The position numbers and the translations under genes were made by a program. 51,629 bases of DNA from Sinomonas cellulolyticus (GTDB lineage: Bacteria > Actinomycetota > Actinomycetes > Actinomycetales > Micrococcaceae). Under the pieces are notes generated by a model that did not search any database, was not told where the DNA came from, and saw only the letters and a program-made list of their open reading frames with translations. Positions 1 through 7,542 of this stretch are shown piece by piece. Positions within the stretch are counted from its first letter, which is position 1. The number at the start of each line of letters is the position of its first letter. The DNA lies in assembly GCF_014656475.1 (NCBI RefSeq), contig NZ_BNCM01000018.1, forward strand, positions 1-51,629. The letters run 5' to 3'.

Positions 1-855
1 ACCCACCCGGACGTGGACGCCATCTCGTTCGTCGGCTCGACCCCGATCGCGAAGTACGTCCACGAGACGGCCACCGCGCACGGCAAGCGCGTCCAGGCCC
101 TGGGCGGGGCGAAGAACCACGCGATCATCCTCCCGGACGCGGACATGGACAACGCCGCGGACCACCTCTCCGCGGCCGCGTTCGGCTCCGCGGGGGAGCG
201 GTGCATGGCCATCTCGGTCGCCGTCGCGGTCGGGGAGGCCGGGGACGCGATCGTGGGCAGGGTCGCCGAGCGGGCGCAGGCGGTCAAGGTCGCCGAGGGC
301 ACCGACCCGGACGCGGAGATGGGCCCGATCATCACCGCCGCCTCGAAGGAGCGGATGAAGGGCATCGTGACCGCAGCCGCCGAGGCCGGGGCGGAGCTGG
401 TCGTGGACGGGCGGGAGTTCACCGTGGCCGGGAAGGAGGGCGGGAACTGGTTCGGGCCCACCGTGATCGACCAGGTCGGCACCGGCATGGACGCCTACAC
501 CGAGGAGATCTTCGGCCCCGTCCTCTCCGTGGTCCGGGTGCAGACCGTGGAGGAGGCGATCGAGCTGATCAACTCCAACCCGTACGGCAACGGCACCGCG
601 ATCTTCACCTCCTCCGGCTCGAACGCGCGCAAGTTCCACCGCGGGGTGCACGTGGGCATGATCGGGGTCAACGTCCCGATCCCCGTCCCGGTCGCGTACC
701 ACTCCTTCGGCGGCTGGAAGAACTCCCTCTTCGGCGACAAGCACATCTACGGCGAAGAAGGCGTCGCGTTCTACACCCGCGCCAAGGTCATCACCCAGCG
801 CTGGCCCGAACCCACCCACGCCTCCGGCGCCTCCTACAACTTCCCCTCCAACTGA
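1..855 (+). CDS. mmsA: methylmalonate-semialdehyde dehydrogenase (CoA-acylating), C-terminal part
   Basis: The reading frame is open from base 1, so the gene begins upstream of the window; 284 C-terminal residues are visible of a family that is usually about 500 residues long. This ALDH-superfamily enzyme converts (methyl)malonate semialdehyde to propionyl-CoA or acetyl-CoA in valine and inositol breakdown. Visible marks are SFVGSTPIAKYV at the very start (the end of the NAD-binding domain), LGGAKNHAIILPDAD, the catalytic cysteine in GERCMA (about residue 68 of the fragment), EEIFGPVLSVVR and the C-terminal FGGWKNSLFGD. These patterns distinguish MmsA from other ALDHs reasonably well. No operon partner is visible downstream: the next gene starts 147 bases later and appears to have its own ECF-type promoter. 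Confidence 0.9.
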   Translation, partial: THPDVDAISFVGSTPIAKYVHETATAHGKRVQALGGAKNHAIILPDADMDNAADHLSAAAFGSAGERCMAISVAVAVGEAGDAIVGRVAERAQAVKVAEGTDPDAEMGPIITAASKERMKGIVTAAAEAGAELVVDGREFTVAGKEGGNWFGPTVIDQVGTGMDAYTEEIFGPVLSVVRVQTVEEAIELINSNPYGNGTAIFTSSGSNARKFHRGVHVGMIGVNVPIPVPVAYHSFGGWKNSLFGDKHIYGEEGVAFYTRAKVITQRWPEPTHASGASYNFPSN

Positions 856-913
856 TATGGAGTAGTCCGCTCTCAAGAGCAGCGCCCCTCCACCTGGGCG
901 GGCCCGCCGTCGT

Positions 914-943
914 CCAATCCGAGTCTGCGACCGCTCCGAAGTA
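914..943 (+). promoter_or_regulatory. ECF (SigK-type) promoter of the fasciclin lipoprotein gene
   Basis: CCAATCC at 914-920 and CCGAAGTA at 936-943 are separated by 15 bases, 59 bases before the start codon of the FAS1 lipoprotein gene. The same two boxes with the same 15-base spacer occur at 5386-5415 before the DUF4383 gene. From memory, the mycobacterial SigK promoter has a CCATCC-like -35 and a CCGAAT-like -10, which resembles this pair. Assignment to the sigma factor encoded at 1770 is inference. Confidence 0.7.
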
Positions 944-1002
944 CCGGTGCAAGCTACCCGCCGACCCCCTTCCGGCGGGACACCGTGAACAGGAGTGGAC
1001 CC

Positions 1003-1680
1003 ATGAACACCATCACGCGCACGTCTGCCACCGTCGGTCTCGCCGCACTCGGCATGCTGGGCCTCGCCGCATGCGGCGGGACGACGGCGGCAAGTGACAG
1101 CCCGTCGTCGGCCATGTCCTCCGGAGGCGGGAGCAGCATGGCCGCGAGCCCTTCGAAGAGCACGATGTCCGCGATGGACCCGGCCGCGAACCTCGTGGGG
1201 CCCGGCTGCGCGGACTACGCGAAGGCCAACCCCTCCGGCGCGGCCTCGGTGCAGGGCATGAGCGCCGATCCGGTCGCCGTGGCGGCATCCAACAACCCGC
1301 TCCTGACCACTCTCACCGCCGCGGTCTCGGGCAAGCTCAACCCCAAGGTCAACCTCGTCGACACGCTTGACGGCGGTCAGTTCACCGTCTTCGCCCCGGT
1401 GGACTCCGCGTTCGCCAAGATCGACCCTGCCACGATCAACTCGCTCAAGACTGACGACGCGACCCTGTCCAAGATCCTCACGTACCACGTCGTACCGGGC
1501 CAGATCGAGCCCGCCTCGATCGCCGGCAGCCACAAGACCGTCGAGGGCCAGGACGTGACCGTCACCGGGTCCGGGAACAGCCTGCAGGTCAACGGGGCCA
1601 ATGTGATCTGCGGCGGCGTCCGGACGGCCAACGCCACGGTGTACCTCGTGGACACGGTGCTCATGCCCCCGGCCAAGTAG
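1003..1680 (+). CDS. fasciclin (FAS1) domain lipoprotein, MPT70/MPT83-like
   Basis: A 225-residue secreted lipoprotein. The start at 1003 is chosen over a GTG at 985 because AGGAG (991-995) sits 7 bases before it and the protein then opens with a normal signal peptide ending in the lipobox LGLAAC (Cys about residue 24). A Ser/Ala/Met-rich linker follows, then one FAS1 domain from about residue 90 to the end, with NPLLTTLTAAV, FTVFAPVDSAF and ILTYHVVPGQI. FAS1 proteins mediate adhesion or protein contacts at the cell surface. In Mycobacterium tuberculosis the related MPT70/MPT83 genes are controlled by SigK, and here too a sigma/anti-sigma pair follows directly and a SigK-type promoter precedes the gene. 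Confidence 0.88.
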   Translation: MNTITRTSATVGLAALGMLGLAACGGTTAASDSPSSAMSSGGGSSMAASPSKSTMSAMDPAANLVGPGCADYAKANPSGAASVQGMSADPVAVAASNNPLLTTLTAAVSGKLNPKVNLVDTLDGGQFTVFAPVDSAFAKIDPATINSLKTDDATLSKILTYHVVPGQIEPASIAGSHKTVEGQDVTVTGSGNSLQVNGANVICGGVRTANATVYLVDTVLMPPAK

Positions 1681-1692
1681 GAGCACACGCAC

Positions 1693-1729
1693 GACGGCGG
1701 GCCGGGACCTGGGAGGCCGGCCCGCCGTC
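1693..1729 (+). terminator. hairpin terminator after the fasciclin gene
   Basis: Arms 1693-1705 (GACGGCGGGCCGG) and 1717-1729 pair perfectly over 13 bases around an 11-base loop, 12 bases after the lipoprotein stop. No T run follows, which is common for actinobacterial hairpins. It probably separates or attenuates transcription into the sigma-factor gene. Confidence 0.6.
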
Positions 1730-1769
1730 CGCGGTCTGCGGCACGCGACAGGACAGAGCGAGGAAGCCC

Positions 1770-2372
1770 ATGCCCGCACGTGAGACAGTGGTGTCCATGC
1801 CCGAGAAGAGCAACGGCACGCCCGCGCCGGACCTCGACGACCTCATGGCGCGCGTGGCCCGCGGCGACCAGGAGGCCTTCGGCCGTCTCTACGACGCCCT
1901 TGCGCCGCTCGTGCACGGCCTCGTGCTCCGGGTGGTGCGCGACCCGGCGCAGTCCGAGGAAGTCACCCAGGAGGTGTTCCTCGAGGTCTGGCAGCAGGCC
2001 AGGCGGTTCGACGCCGACCGCGGCCGGGTCCGCGCGTGGATCACGGTCATGGCCCACCGACGCGCGGTGGACCGCGTCCGCGCGGCTCAGGCCGCCACGG
2101 ACCGCGACCTGCGCCAGGGCATCCGCGACTACCGGGAGAGCTACGACGACGTGGAGCACACCGTCGAGGTGGCCCTCGAGAGCGAGCGGGTCAACATGGC
2201 CCTCGAGTCGCTGACCGACGTGCAGCGGCAGGCGATCCGCCTCGCCTACTACGGCGGCTACACCTACGGCGAAGTCGCCGAGACCCTGGGCCTGCCCCTG
2301 GGCACCGTGAAGACCAGAATCCGCGACGGGATGATCCGCCTGAGAGACGTGTTGGGAGTGAGCCATGGATGA
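1770..2372 (+). CDS. sigK: ECF RNA polymerase sigma factor, SigK family
   Basis: 200 residues, the normal ECF length. Region 2 is seen in DDLMARVARGDQEAFGRLY and EVTQEVFLEVWQQARRFD, with the helix-forming RVRAWITVMAHRRAVD. Region 4 is the HTH around GYTYGEVAETLGLPLGTVKTRI. The start at 1770 has GAGGAAG upstream; an in-frame ATG at 1797 is an alternative. The stop overlaps the anti-sigma gene start by 8 bases, so the two are translationally coupled. The family call rests on the RskA-type partner, the fasciclin neighbour and the motif spacing. It should direct RNA polymerase to CCAATCC/CCGAAGTA promoters such as those at 914 and 5386, which is inferred from the repeated sites and not shown. Confidence 0.85.
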   Translation: MPARETVVSMPEKSNGTPAPDLDDLMARVARGDQEAFGRLYDALAPLVHGLVLRVVRDPAQSEEVTQEVFLEVWQQARRFDADRGRVRAWITVMAHRRAVDRVRAAQAATDRDLRQGIRDYRESYDDVEHTVEVALESERVNMALESLTDVQRQAIRLAYYGGYTYGEVAETLGLPLGTVKTRIRDGMIRLRDVLGVSHG

Positions 2373-3249
2373 TCAGCTGCACCTGCTGACCGGTGCCTAC
2401 GCCCTCAACGCGCTCGACGACGACGAGCGCCGTCGCTTCGAGCACACCCTCTCCTTCGGGGACGCCACGGCTGAGGAGGCGCGCGAGCTTGCCGAGACGG
2501 CCGCCCTTCTGGCCGCCGGCACCACCCCCGTCGCCCCGCCTCCGGACCTCAAGGCCCGGCTCATGGCCCAGATCGCGGTGACCCCCCAGCTCGATGCGGG
2601 GTCCCGTCCCAGTGATGCGGGGTCCCGTCCCAGTGATGCGGGGTCCCGTCCCGGCGATGCGGGGTCACTTCCCAGCGATGCGGGGTCCCGTCCCGGCGAT
2701 GCGGGGTCACCGGCCCCCGAGGCGACGGTCACCGACCTCGGCGAGCGCCGCCGTCGTGCGCTGTGGACCGCCCCCGTGAAGTGGCTCGCCGCCGCTGCGG
2801 CCGTGCTCCTTGTCGCCGCCGGCGCGGCCGGCGTGTGGGGACTGCGCGTCCAGCAGCAGCGCGACGACGCCCTCCGGCAGCTCGCCGCGGCCTCCAACGC
2901 CCCCGGCGCGGTCATGAACCGCATCCTCGGTGCGCCGGACGCGAAGGTCCAGGAGGTCAGCGTCCCGGGGGGAGGGACGATGCTGATCGTGCACTCGCGT
3001 CAGGACGCGCTGGCCGGCGTCATGACCGTCGACCTGCCCGCACCCGCCGCCGGTCACGTGTACGAGCTGTGGCTCGGCGACGAGTCCGGGTCGATGAAGC
3101 CGGCCGGCCTCGTGACCGGCAGCGGAACGACCTGGAACCAGCTCGCGGGCGGGATCGGCTCGGCCACGGCCCTCGGCGTGACCGTGGAGCCTGCCGGCGG
3201 GTCGCCCCAGCCGACCACGGCGCCGCTCCTCGTCCAGCAGTTCTCCTGA
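2365..3249 (+). CDS. rskA: anti-sigma-K factor RskA
   Basis: 294 residues. The N-terminal 70 residues (LLTGAYALNALDDDERRRFEHTL) form the cytoplasmic sigma-binding domain. One membrane helix lies at about residues 137-155 (WLAAAAAVLLVAAGAAGVWGL), and the outer RskA domain follows, with LPAPAAGHVYELWL and the C-terminal PTTAPLLVQQF. The domain order matches RskA, which holds SigK at the membrane until it is cleaved by regulated proteolysis. An unusual Asp-Ala-Gly-Ser-rich repeat stretch (bases 2593-2709) sits in the cytoplasmic linker between the binding domain and the membrane helix. It overlaps sigK by 8 bases. Confidence 0.88.
   Translation: MDDQLHLLTGAYALNALDDDERRRFEHTLSFGDATAEEARELAETAALLAAGTTPVAPPPDLKARLMAQIAVTPQLDAGSRPSDAGSRPSDAGSRPGDAGSLPSDAGSRPGDAGSPAPEATVTDLGERRRRALWTAPVKWLAAAAAVLLVAAGAAGVWGLRVQQQRDDALRQLAAASNAPGAVMNRILGAPDAKVQEVSVPGGGTMLIVHSRQDALAGVMTVDLPAPAAGHVYELWLGDESGSMKPAGLVTGSGTTWNQLAGGIGSATALGVTVEPAGGSPQPTTAPLLVQQFS
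2593..2709 (+). repeat. 21-bp in-frame tandem repeat in rskA
   Basis: Five full 21-base units start at 2593, 2614, 2635, 2656 and 2677, and a partial sixth starts at 2698. Each begins GATGCGGGGTC and encodes the heptad DAGSRPS with small changes (R/L, S/G). The unit is a multiple of three, so gain or loss of copies changes linker length without breaking the frame. Confidence 0.95.
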
Positions 3250-3250
3250 C

Positions 3251-3290
3251 GGGGTCGGCCCAGGGCCGGCCCGGGGCCGGCCCCCGGCAG
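3251..3290. terminator. GGCC-rich palindromic stretch between convergent genes
   Basis: Overlapping palindromes GGGCCGGCCC (3263-3272, again 3274-3283) lie between the ends of rskA (+) and the permease gene (-). Several alternative hairpins are possible. It is a plausible two-way terminator, but no single stem is clearly favoured. Confidence 0.35.
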
Positions 3291-3291
3291 G

Positions 3292-5271
3292 TCAGCTGAC
3301 GTGGATGCCGGGCCGGCGTGCCTTGTCCGGCTCGTGCTCGCGGATGATCTCCCGCACCACGGGTGGCGTGTCCCCTCGGCCGAGCAGCAGGTAGCGCATG
3401 AGGTGTGCCAGCGGGTTGCCCTCCGACCACTCGAAGTGCGCGTGGGGGATGACGCCGGTCGCGTCGCGGAGGGCGAGCAGGATCGCCGCGATCGCGTTCG
3501 GCGCCGCCGGGCTCTGGACCCGCAGGACCCGGAAGTCCCCCACCTCGACGCCGTGCACCTCGAGGGTGCCGCTGAAGTCTGAGGGGTCCTCGATGTCAAC
3601 CTCGAGGAAGATCACGTCGGCCGCGCCCGGGACCGGGTTCGTCTCCCGCTGCACGGATTCCTTCTCGGCATACTCCGCCTCGTCGCGGGCCTGCGGCCGG
3701 TTCGCGATCAGGTTCAGGCGCCCGTCGTACTCGAGCGACTCGAGGATGAAGCGGCGGGCGGCCTCGTCGAAGACGATCCGGTCCGCGCGCAGCTCGGTGG
3801 TCCGTGTGATGCGGGAGATGAGGGAAACGACGATGATGCCGGCGATGAAGAGGGCCGAGATCGCCAGGCCGTCGGGCTTCTCGAGCACATTGTCGCCGAG
3901 TGCGTAGAGCAGGATCAGGCTGAGCACGGAGAACGCCACGGAGGCGATTCGTTGCCTCCGCCGGAACGCCGAGATGGTCACGGCGATGGCGCCGGAGAAC
4001 ATCATGGCGAGCACGCCGGTCGCGTAGGCGCCGGCCTGGGCGTTGACGTCCGCCCGGAAGCCGAGCGTGATGAGGATGCTGATGGCGGTATAGACGAGGA
4101 CGACGGGCCGGATGTGCCGCGACCACTCGGGAGCCATCCCGTAGGAAGGCAGGTAGCGGGGCACGATGTTGATGAGGCCCGCCATGGCCGAGGCCCCCGC
4201 GAACCAGAGGATGAGCACACTGCTGAAGTCGTAGACGGACCCGAACACGGGCCCGAGCCGCTCGTGGGCGAGGTAGGCGAGGGCACGGCCGTTCGCCTGG
4301 CCACCCGGCTGGAACTCCTGCGCCGGGATGAGGAGGGCCGTGACGAAGCTGCTGCCGATGAGGTAGACGCTCATGATCACGGCGGCCGAGGTCAACAGCT
4401 TGCGGGTGTTGCGGATGCGCGAGGCCATCTTCTCCTCGGGCGTCGATCCCTGCGACGCGACGAGCGGCATCATGCTCACGCCGGTCTCGAAGCCGGAGAG
4501 GCCCAGGACCAGGAGCGGGAAGGCCAGGATGGCGGGTCCGAGGGCGCCGAGCGGGCCGCCGCTGCCCCGCGTCAGCGCTCCCCACCAGTCGGAGACCGTG
4601 GCGGGGTGGGAAAGGAGGTCGCTGAGCCCCACGCCGATGATGGCGGCGTTGAGGCCGAGGAACACGGCGACGAGCGGAATGGCGACGGCCACGGCCTAGG
4701 TGAAGCCCAGCAGGAACACCCCGCCGAGGATGAGCAGGAGGACCACCGTGACGAGCACGGCCTTCCCGTCGAGGAGGGCATGGGGCAGGAGCGGGTTCTC
4801 GATCAGATGCACCGAGGCGTCCGCCGCGGAGAGCGTGATCGTGATGATCCACGACGTCGCGACGAACCCGAGCAGCACGAGCACGAAGACCTTGCCGCGC
4901 CAGAACGGCAGCAGGTGCTCGAGCATGGCCACCGAGCCCTGGCCGTGCGGGCTCTCGTCTGCGACCCGCCGGTACATCGGCAGCATGCCGAGGAGGGTCA
5001 GCCCGACGATGAGCAGCGTGGCCAAGGGTGAGAGCGCCCCGGCGGCCAGGGCCGCGATGCCGGGAAGGTAGGAGAGGGTCGAGAAGTAGTCGACCCCGGT
5101 GAGGCACATGACCTTCCACCAGCTCTGCTGCCCGTGGTCCTCCGGGACCTCGGGACCCACGGGCTGGACCCGCTTCTCGAGGAGCCACCGGGCCAGGGTG
5201 CTCCTCGGCGGGGCCTGCTGCTGGGGTCCCGGCACACTCTCCGGCATCGTGTACCGAGGCGGTGCACTCAT
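3292..5271 (-). pseudogene. APC-family amino acid/cation permease, interrupted by an in-frame amber codon
   Basis: The full frame runs from ATG at 5271 (AAGGAG Shine-Dalgarno upstream) to TGA at 3292, 659 codons, broken only by TAG at 4696-4698. The N-terminal part (about 191 residues) begins MSAPPRYTMPESVPG and has the first membrane helices (GVDYFSTLSYLPGIAALAAG). Downstream of the amber codon the same frame continues for 467 residues with the remaining helices and a hydrophilic tail. The pattern resembles large actinobacterial APC permeases; the substrate is unknown. TAG replaces one codon in GFT-stop-AVAVAIPLVAV, so a single base change from GAG, CAG, TGG, AAG or TAC/TAT would explain it. 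Possible readings are a true recent nonsense mutation, a sequencing error, or production of a C-terminal piece from the GTG at 4692. A SigK-type promoter lies in the divergent gap, but on the other strand. Confidence 0.8.
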
Positions 5272-5385
5272 GGTCCTGTCTCCTTCGCGCCATCGGGCCG
5301 GTCTCGCGCTGTGTGCCTTACCCCGAACGGACCCCTCGTACGCGAATGGCCCGGGACGCCGGCCCACGTCGCCGCCGGCGCCGGT

Positions 5386-5415
5386 CCAATCCGGCTCCCC
5401 GCCCGTTCCGAAGTA
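5386..5415 (+). promoter_or_regulatory. second ECF (SigK-type) promoter, before the DUF4383 gene
   Basis: CCAATCC at 5386-5392 and CCGAAGTA at 5408-5415 have the same 15-base spacer as the site at 914-943, and the flanks match too (GTCCAATCC; TCCGAAGTA followed by C or T and CG). The distance to the start codon is 58 bases here and 59 there. Two such matches within 4.5 kb around a sigma-factor gene are strong sequence evidence for a shared regulon. Confidence 0.7.
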
Positions 5416-5473
5416 TCGCTGCGGACACATCGCACCGGCACCCATGGGCGCCGGACCACCGTGAGGAGAAGCC

Positions 5474-5932
5474 ATGTCCACCTCAGTCCTTTCGCGCCGC
5501 CGTACTCCGATCCAGCTGGTCGCGACCGCCGTGGGTGCCGTGTTCCTGCTGGTCGGCGTCCTCGGGTTCATCCCCGGCATCACGACCGGCGGCCTCGGCG
5601 TCGCGGGCCACCATTCCGACGCCTACCTGCTGGGCCTGTTCCAGGTCTCGGTGCTGCACAACGTGGTGCACCTGCTGTTCGGGGTCGCCGGCCTCGCGCT
5701 CGGACGTTCGGCCGCCGGCGCGAAGATCTTCCTCGCGTGGGGCGGCGCGATCTACCTGCTCCTGTTCGTCTACGGGCTCGTGTTCGGCGGCGAGTCGGCG
5801 GCCAACTTCGTGCCGCTCAACGTCGCGGACAACGGCCTGCACCTCGTTCTGGGCCTCGCGATGGTGGCTCTGGGCCTCATCCTCGGACGCACGACGGCGA
5901 CTGCCGGACTCGCGCGCGCCGCTCACCGCTGA
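5474..5932 (+). CDS. DUF4383 four-helix membrane protein, probable SigK-regulon member
   Basis: 152 residues with a GAGGAG Shine-Dalgarno just before the ATG. It has four hydrophobic segments, at about residues 13-33, 58-78 (FQVSVLHNVVHLLFGVAGLA), 85-107 and 123-143. The HNVVHLLFG and VADNGLHLVLG motifs, with paired histidines, are typical of DUF4383 proteins. The function of the family is not known to me. The SigK-type promoter 58 bases upstream links it to the FAS1 lipoprotein and the sigma/anti-sigma pair, suggesting an envelope-related role. Confidence 0.85.
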   Translation: MSTSVLSRRRTPIQLVATAVGAVFLLVGVLGFIPGITTGGLGVAGHHSDAYLLGLFQVSVLHNVVHLLFGVAGLALGRSAAGAKIFLAWGGAIYLLLFVYGLVFGGESAANFVPLNVADNGLHLVLGLAMVALGLILGRTTATAGLARAAHR

Positions 5933-5975
5933 CCGGCCGCACCGCTGGCCGGCCGCCCGCTGGCTGGCAACCAAC

Positions 5976-6002
5976 CTGAGGGCCGCCCGCTGCGGCCCTC
6001 AG
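5976..6002. terminator. bidirectional hairpin between DUF4383 and trpF
   Basis: An 11-base perfect stem (CTGAGGGCCGC at 5976-5986, complement at 5992-6002) with a 5-base loop. The trpF stop codon (5999-6001) lies in one arm. The flanking genes converge, so it can serve both. Confidence 0.65.
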
Positions 6003-6628
6003 AGCACGGTGCGCGCGGCCTGGATGAACGCCCGGATGAGCCGGACGTCCTTGACCCCGCGCGAGGACTCGACACCGCTCGAGACGTCCACCCCGCCGGG
6101 GCGGAGGGACTGGACAGCGGAGGCCACGTTCTCGGCGGACAGTCCGCCGGCGAGGGCCCAGAAGCCGGTCGGCGCGGCGCCGAGCTCGTCGTCGGAGAAG
6201 CGGGCTCCCGAGCCGGGGACGGCGGCGTCGAGCAGGAGCCGGTCGGGTGACGACCATCCCTCTGCCGTGCGGCGCGTGTACTCGCCCGCGGCGAGGGCCC
6301 GGATCACCCGGAAGCCGGCGTCGCGGAGGGCATCTGCCACCGTGTCCGGTTCGTCGCCGTGCAGTTGAACGGTGTCGACGCCGGCCTCCCGGGCCAGGCG
6401 CGCGACCTCCTCGAGGGACTGCCCGCGCACCACGGCCACGGTCTCGATCTCGCGTCCGGCCCGCCGGGCCGCGTCCCGGGCGGCCGCGACCAGCGAAGCC
6501 GCCAGCGCGGCGTCGACCGTCCGGGGACTGCGGGGCGCGAGCACGAACCCGACCGCGTCCGCTCCGGACTCCACAGCGGTCTCGACGGCCTCCGGCGTGG
6601 ACAGCCCGCAGATCTTGACCCAGAGCAT
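5999..6628 (-). CDS. trpF: phosphoribosylanthranilate isomerase
   Basis: 209 residues, normal for TrpF. It catalyses the Amadori isomerisation of N-(5-phosphoribosyl)anthranilate in tryptophan synthesis. The catalytic cysteine motif KICGLSTPEAV is at residues 5-15, GADAVGFVLAPRSPRTV is the first phosphate-loop region, the conserved VQLHGDE is at about residues 90-96 with the catalytic Asp nearby (LLLDAAVPGSG), and the C-terminal ALAGGLSAENV and GVDVSSGVE complete the barrel. The ATG overlaps the stop of the upstream AlaX-like gene by one base (TGATG), so the two are cotranscribed. Other trp genes are not in the window apart from a trpG/pabA-type glutaminase at 10629. Confidence 0.95.
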   Translation of the reverse strand: MLWVKICGLSTPEAVETAVESGADAVGFVLAPRSPRTVDAALAASLVAAARDAARRAGREIETVAVVRGQSLEEVARLAREAGVDTVQLHGDEPDTVADALRDAGFRVIRALAAGEYTRRTAEGWSSPDRLLLDAAVPGSGARFSDDELGAAPTGFWALAGGLSAENVASAVQSLRPGGVDVSSGVESSRGVKDVRLIRAFIQAARTVL

Positions 6629-7374
6629 CAGGCGGCCCCGCCCTGTGGGGCCTCAGCCTCGGCGCCCGGGTCAGCGCCCGGACTTGCGCCCGGCCCGGCG
6701 TGCTCGGCCTCGTACCGGACCTTGATGGCGCCGCGCTTGACCTTCACCTCGAGGATCCGGACCCCGGTCAGGTCTGCGAGCGAGCGCACGTGCGTGCCGC
6801 CGCACGGCTCGGCGTTGACCCCTTCGATGGTCACGGTGCGGTGCCCCGATCCGTCGACGGAGGCGGAGACCTGCCCGCCCCGGGCCAGCACCGCGTCCAT
6901 CTGTGCCTGGAGCTCGGCTCGCACGCTCTCGCGGAGCTCGGGCGTGGCCAGTTCCTCCTCGTGCCCGGCCGGGTCGAAGTCGAGGCGTGCCTGGCCCGGG
7001 AAGTGCGAGTGCCCTGAGTGGGTCCAGCCGCGGGCTTCGCCCAGGTGGCCGAGCACGTGCCCGGCGGTGTGGAGCGCCGCGTGGCGGCGCCGCAGACCTT
7101 GATCCACGTGGCACTGGACGCTCGCGCCGACCTCGGGCGCCGGCGCGCCGTGCAGCACCACGAGCCCGTCGGCGCGGGCAGGGACGATGGGCGCGCCGTC
7201 GAGCGTCCCCTCGTCCGAGGGCTGGCCGCCGCCCTTCGGGTGGAAGATGTTCGGCGAGACCGCCGCCCACGGGCCTTCCTCATCCGTCCCGGCAGCGACC
7301 ACCGTCGCGGAGGCGTCGGTGAGGTAGGTGTCGTCGTAGTAGGCGTGGATCTGCCGGGCGATCGTTGCGGTCAC
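6628..7374 (-). CDS. AlaX-like trans-editing protein (alanyl-tRNA editing domain)
   Basis: 248 residues matching the second additional domain of AlaRS. Proteins of this type hydrolyse Ser- or Gly-tRNA(Ala). Zinc ligands are visible as HTAGH (AALHTAGHVLG, about residues 97-107) and the C-terminal CGGTH. The N-terminal part has the glycine-rich FHPKGGGQPSDEG strip typical of AlaX-M/L proteins. The start is GTG at 7374: TACACT (7381-7386, read on the minus strand) lies exactly 6 bases before it, so the transcript is probably leaderless. An overlapping out-of-frame ATG is rejected. Pairing with trpF in one operon is likely a matter of convenience and not of shared pathway. Confidence 0.88.
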   Translation of the reverse strand: MTATIARQIHAYYDDTYLTDASATVVAAGTDEEGPWAAVSPNIFHPKGGGQPSDEGTLDGAPIVPARADGLVVLHGAPAPEVGASVQCHVDQGLRRRHAALHTAGHVLGHLGEARGWTHSGHSHFPGQARLDFDPAGHEEELATPELRESVRAELQAQMDAVLARGGQVSASVDGSGHRTVTIEGVNAEPCGGTHVRSLADLTGVRILEVKVKRGAIKVRYEAEHAGPGASPGADPGAEAEAPQGGAA

Positions 7375-7542
7375 CCATCAAGTGTAGGTTCGCGTGCGCT
7401 CCGGCCCGCATCCAGAAGCCGGTCGGCCCGACACGCCGAAAGAACGGCAGGTCTGTCTCGGAGAAGTGGGCGGGAACGTACGCGTTCCGGGGCCCGCCGC
7501 CGCCCTGGTTCGAGCGCGTGGGGCATGGGGTACTGTCGGGGC

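Noticed and set aside
2593..2709. CRISPR-like array
   Set aside because: Units are contiguous without spacers and encode in-frame heptads inside rskA.
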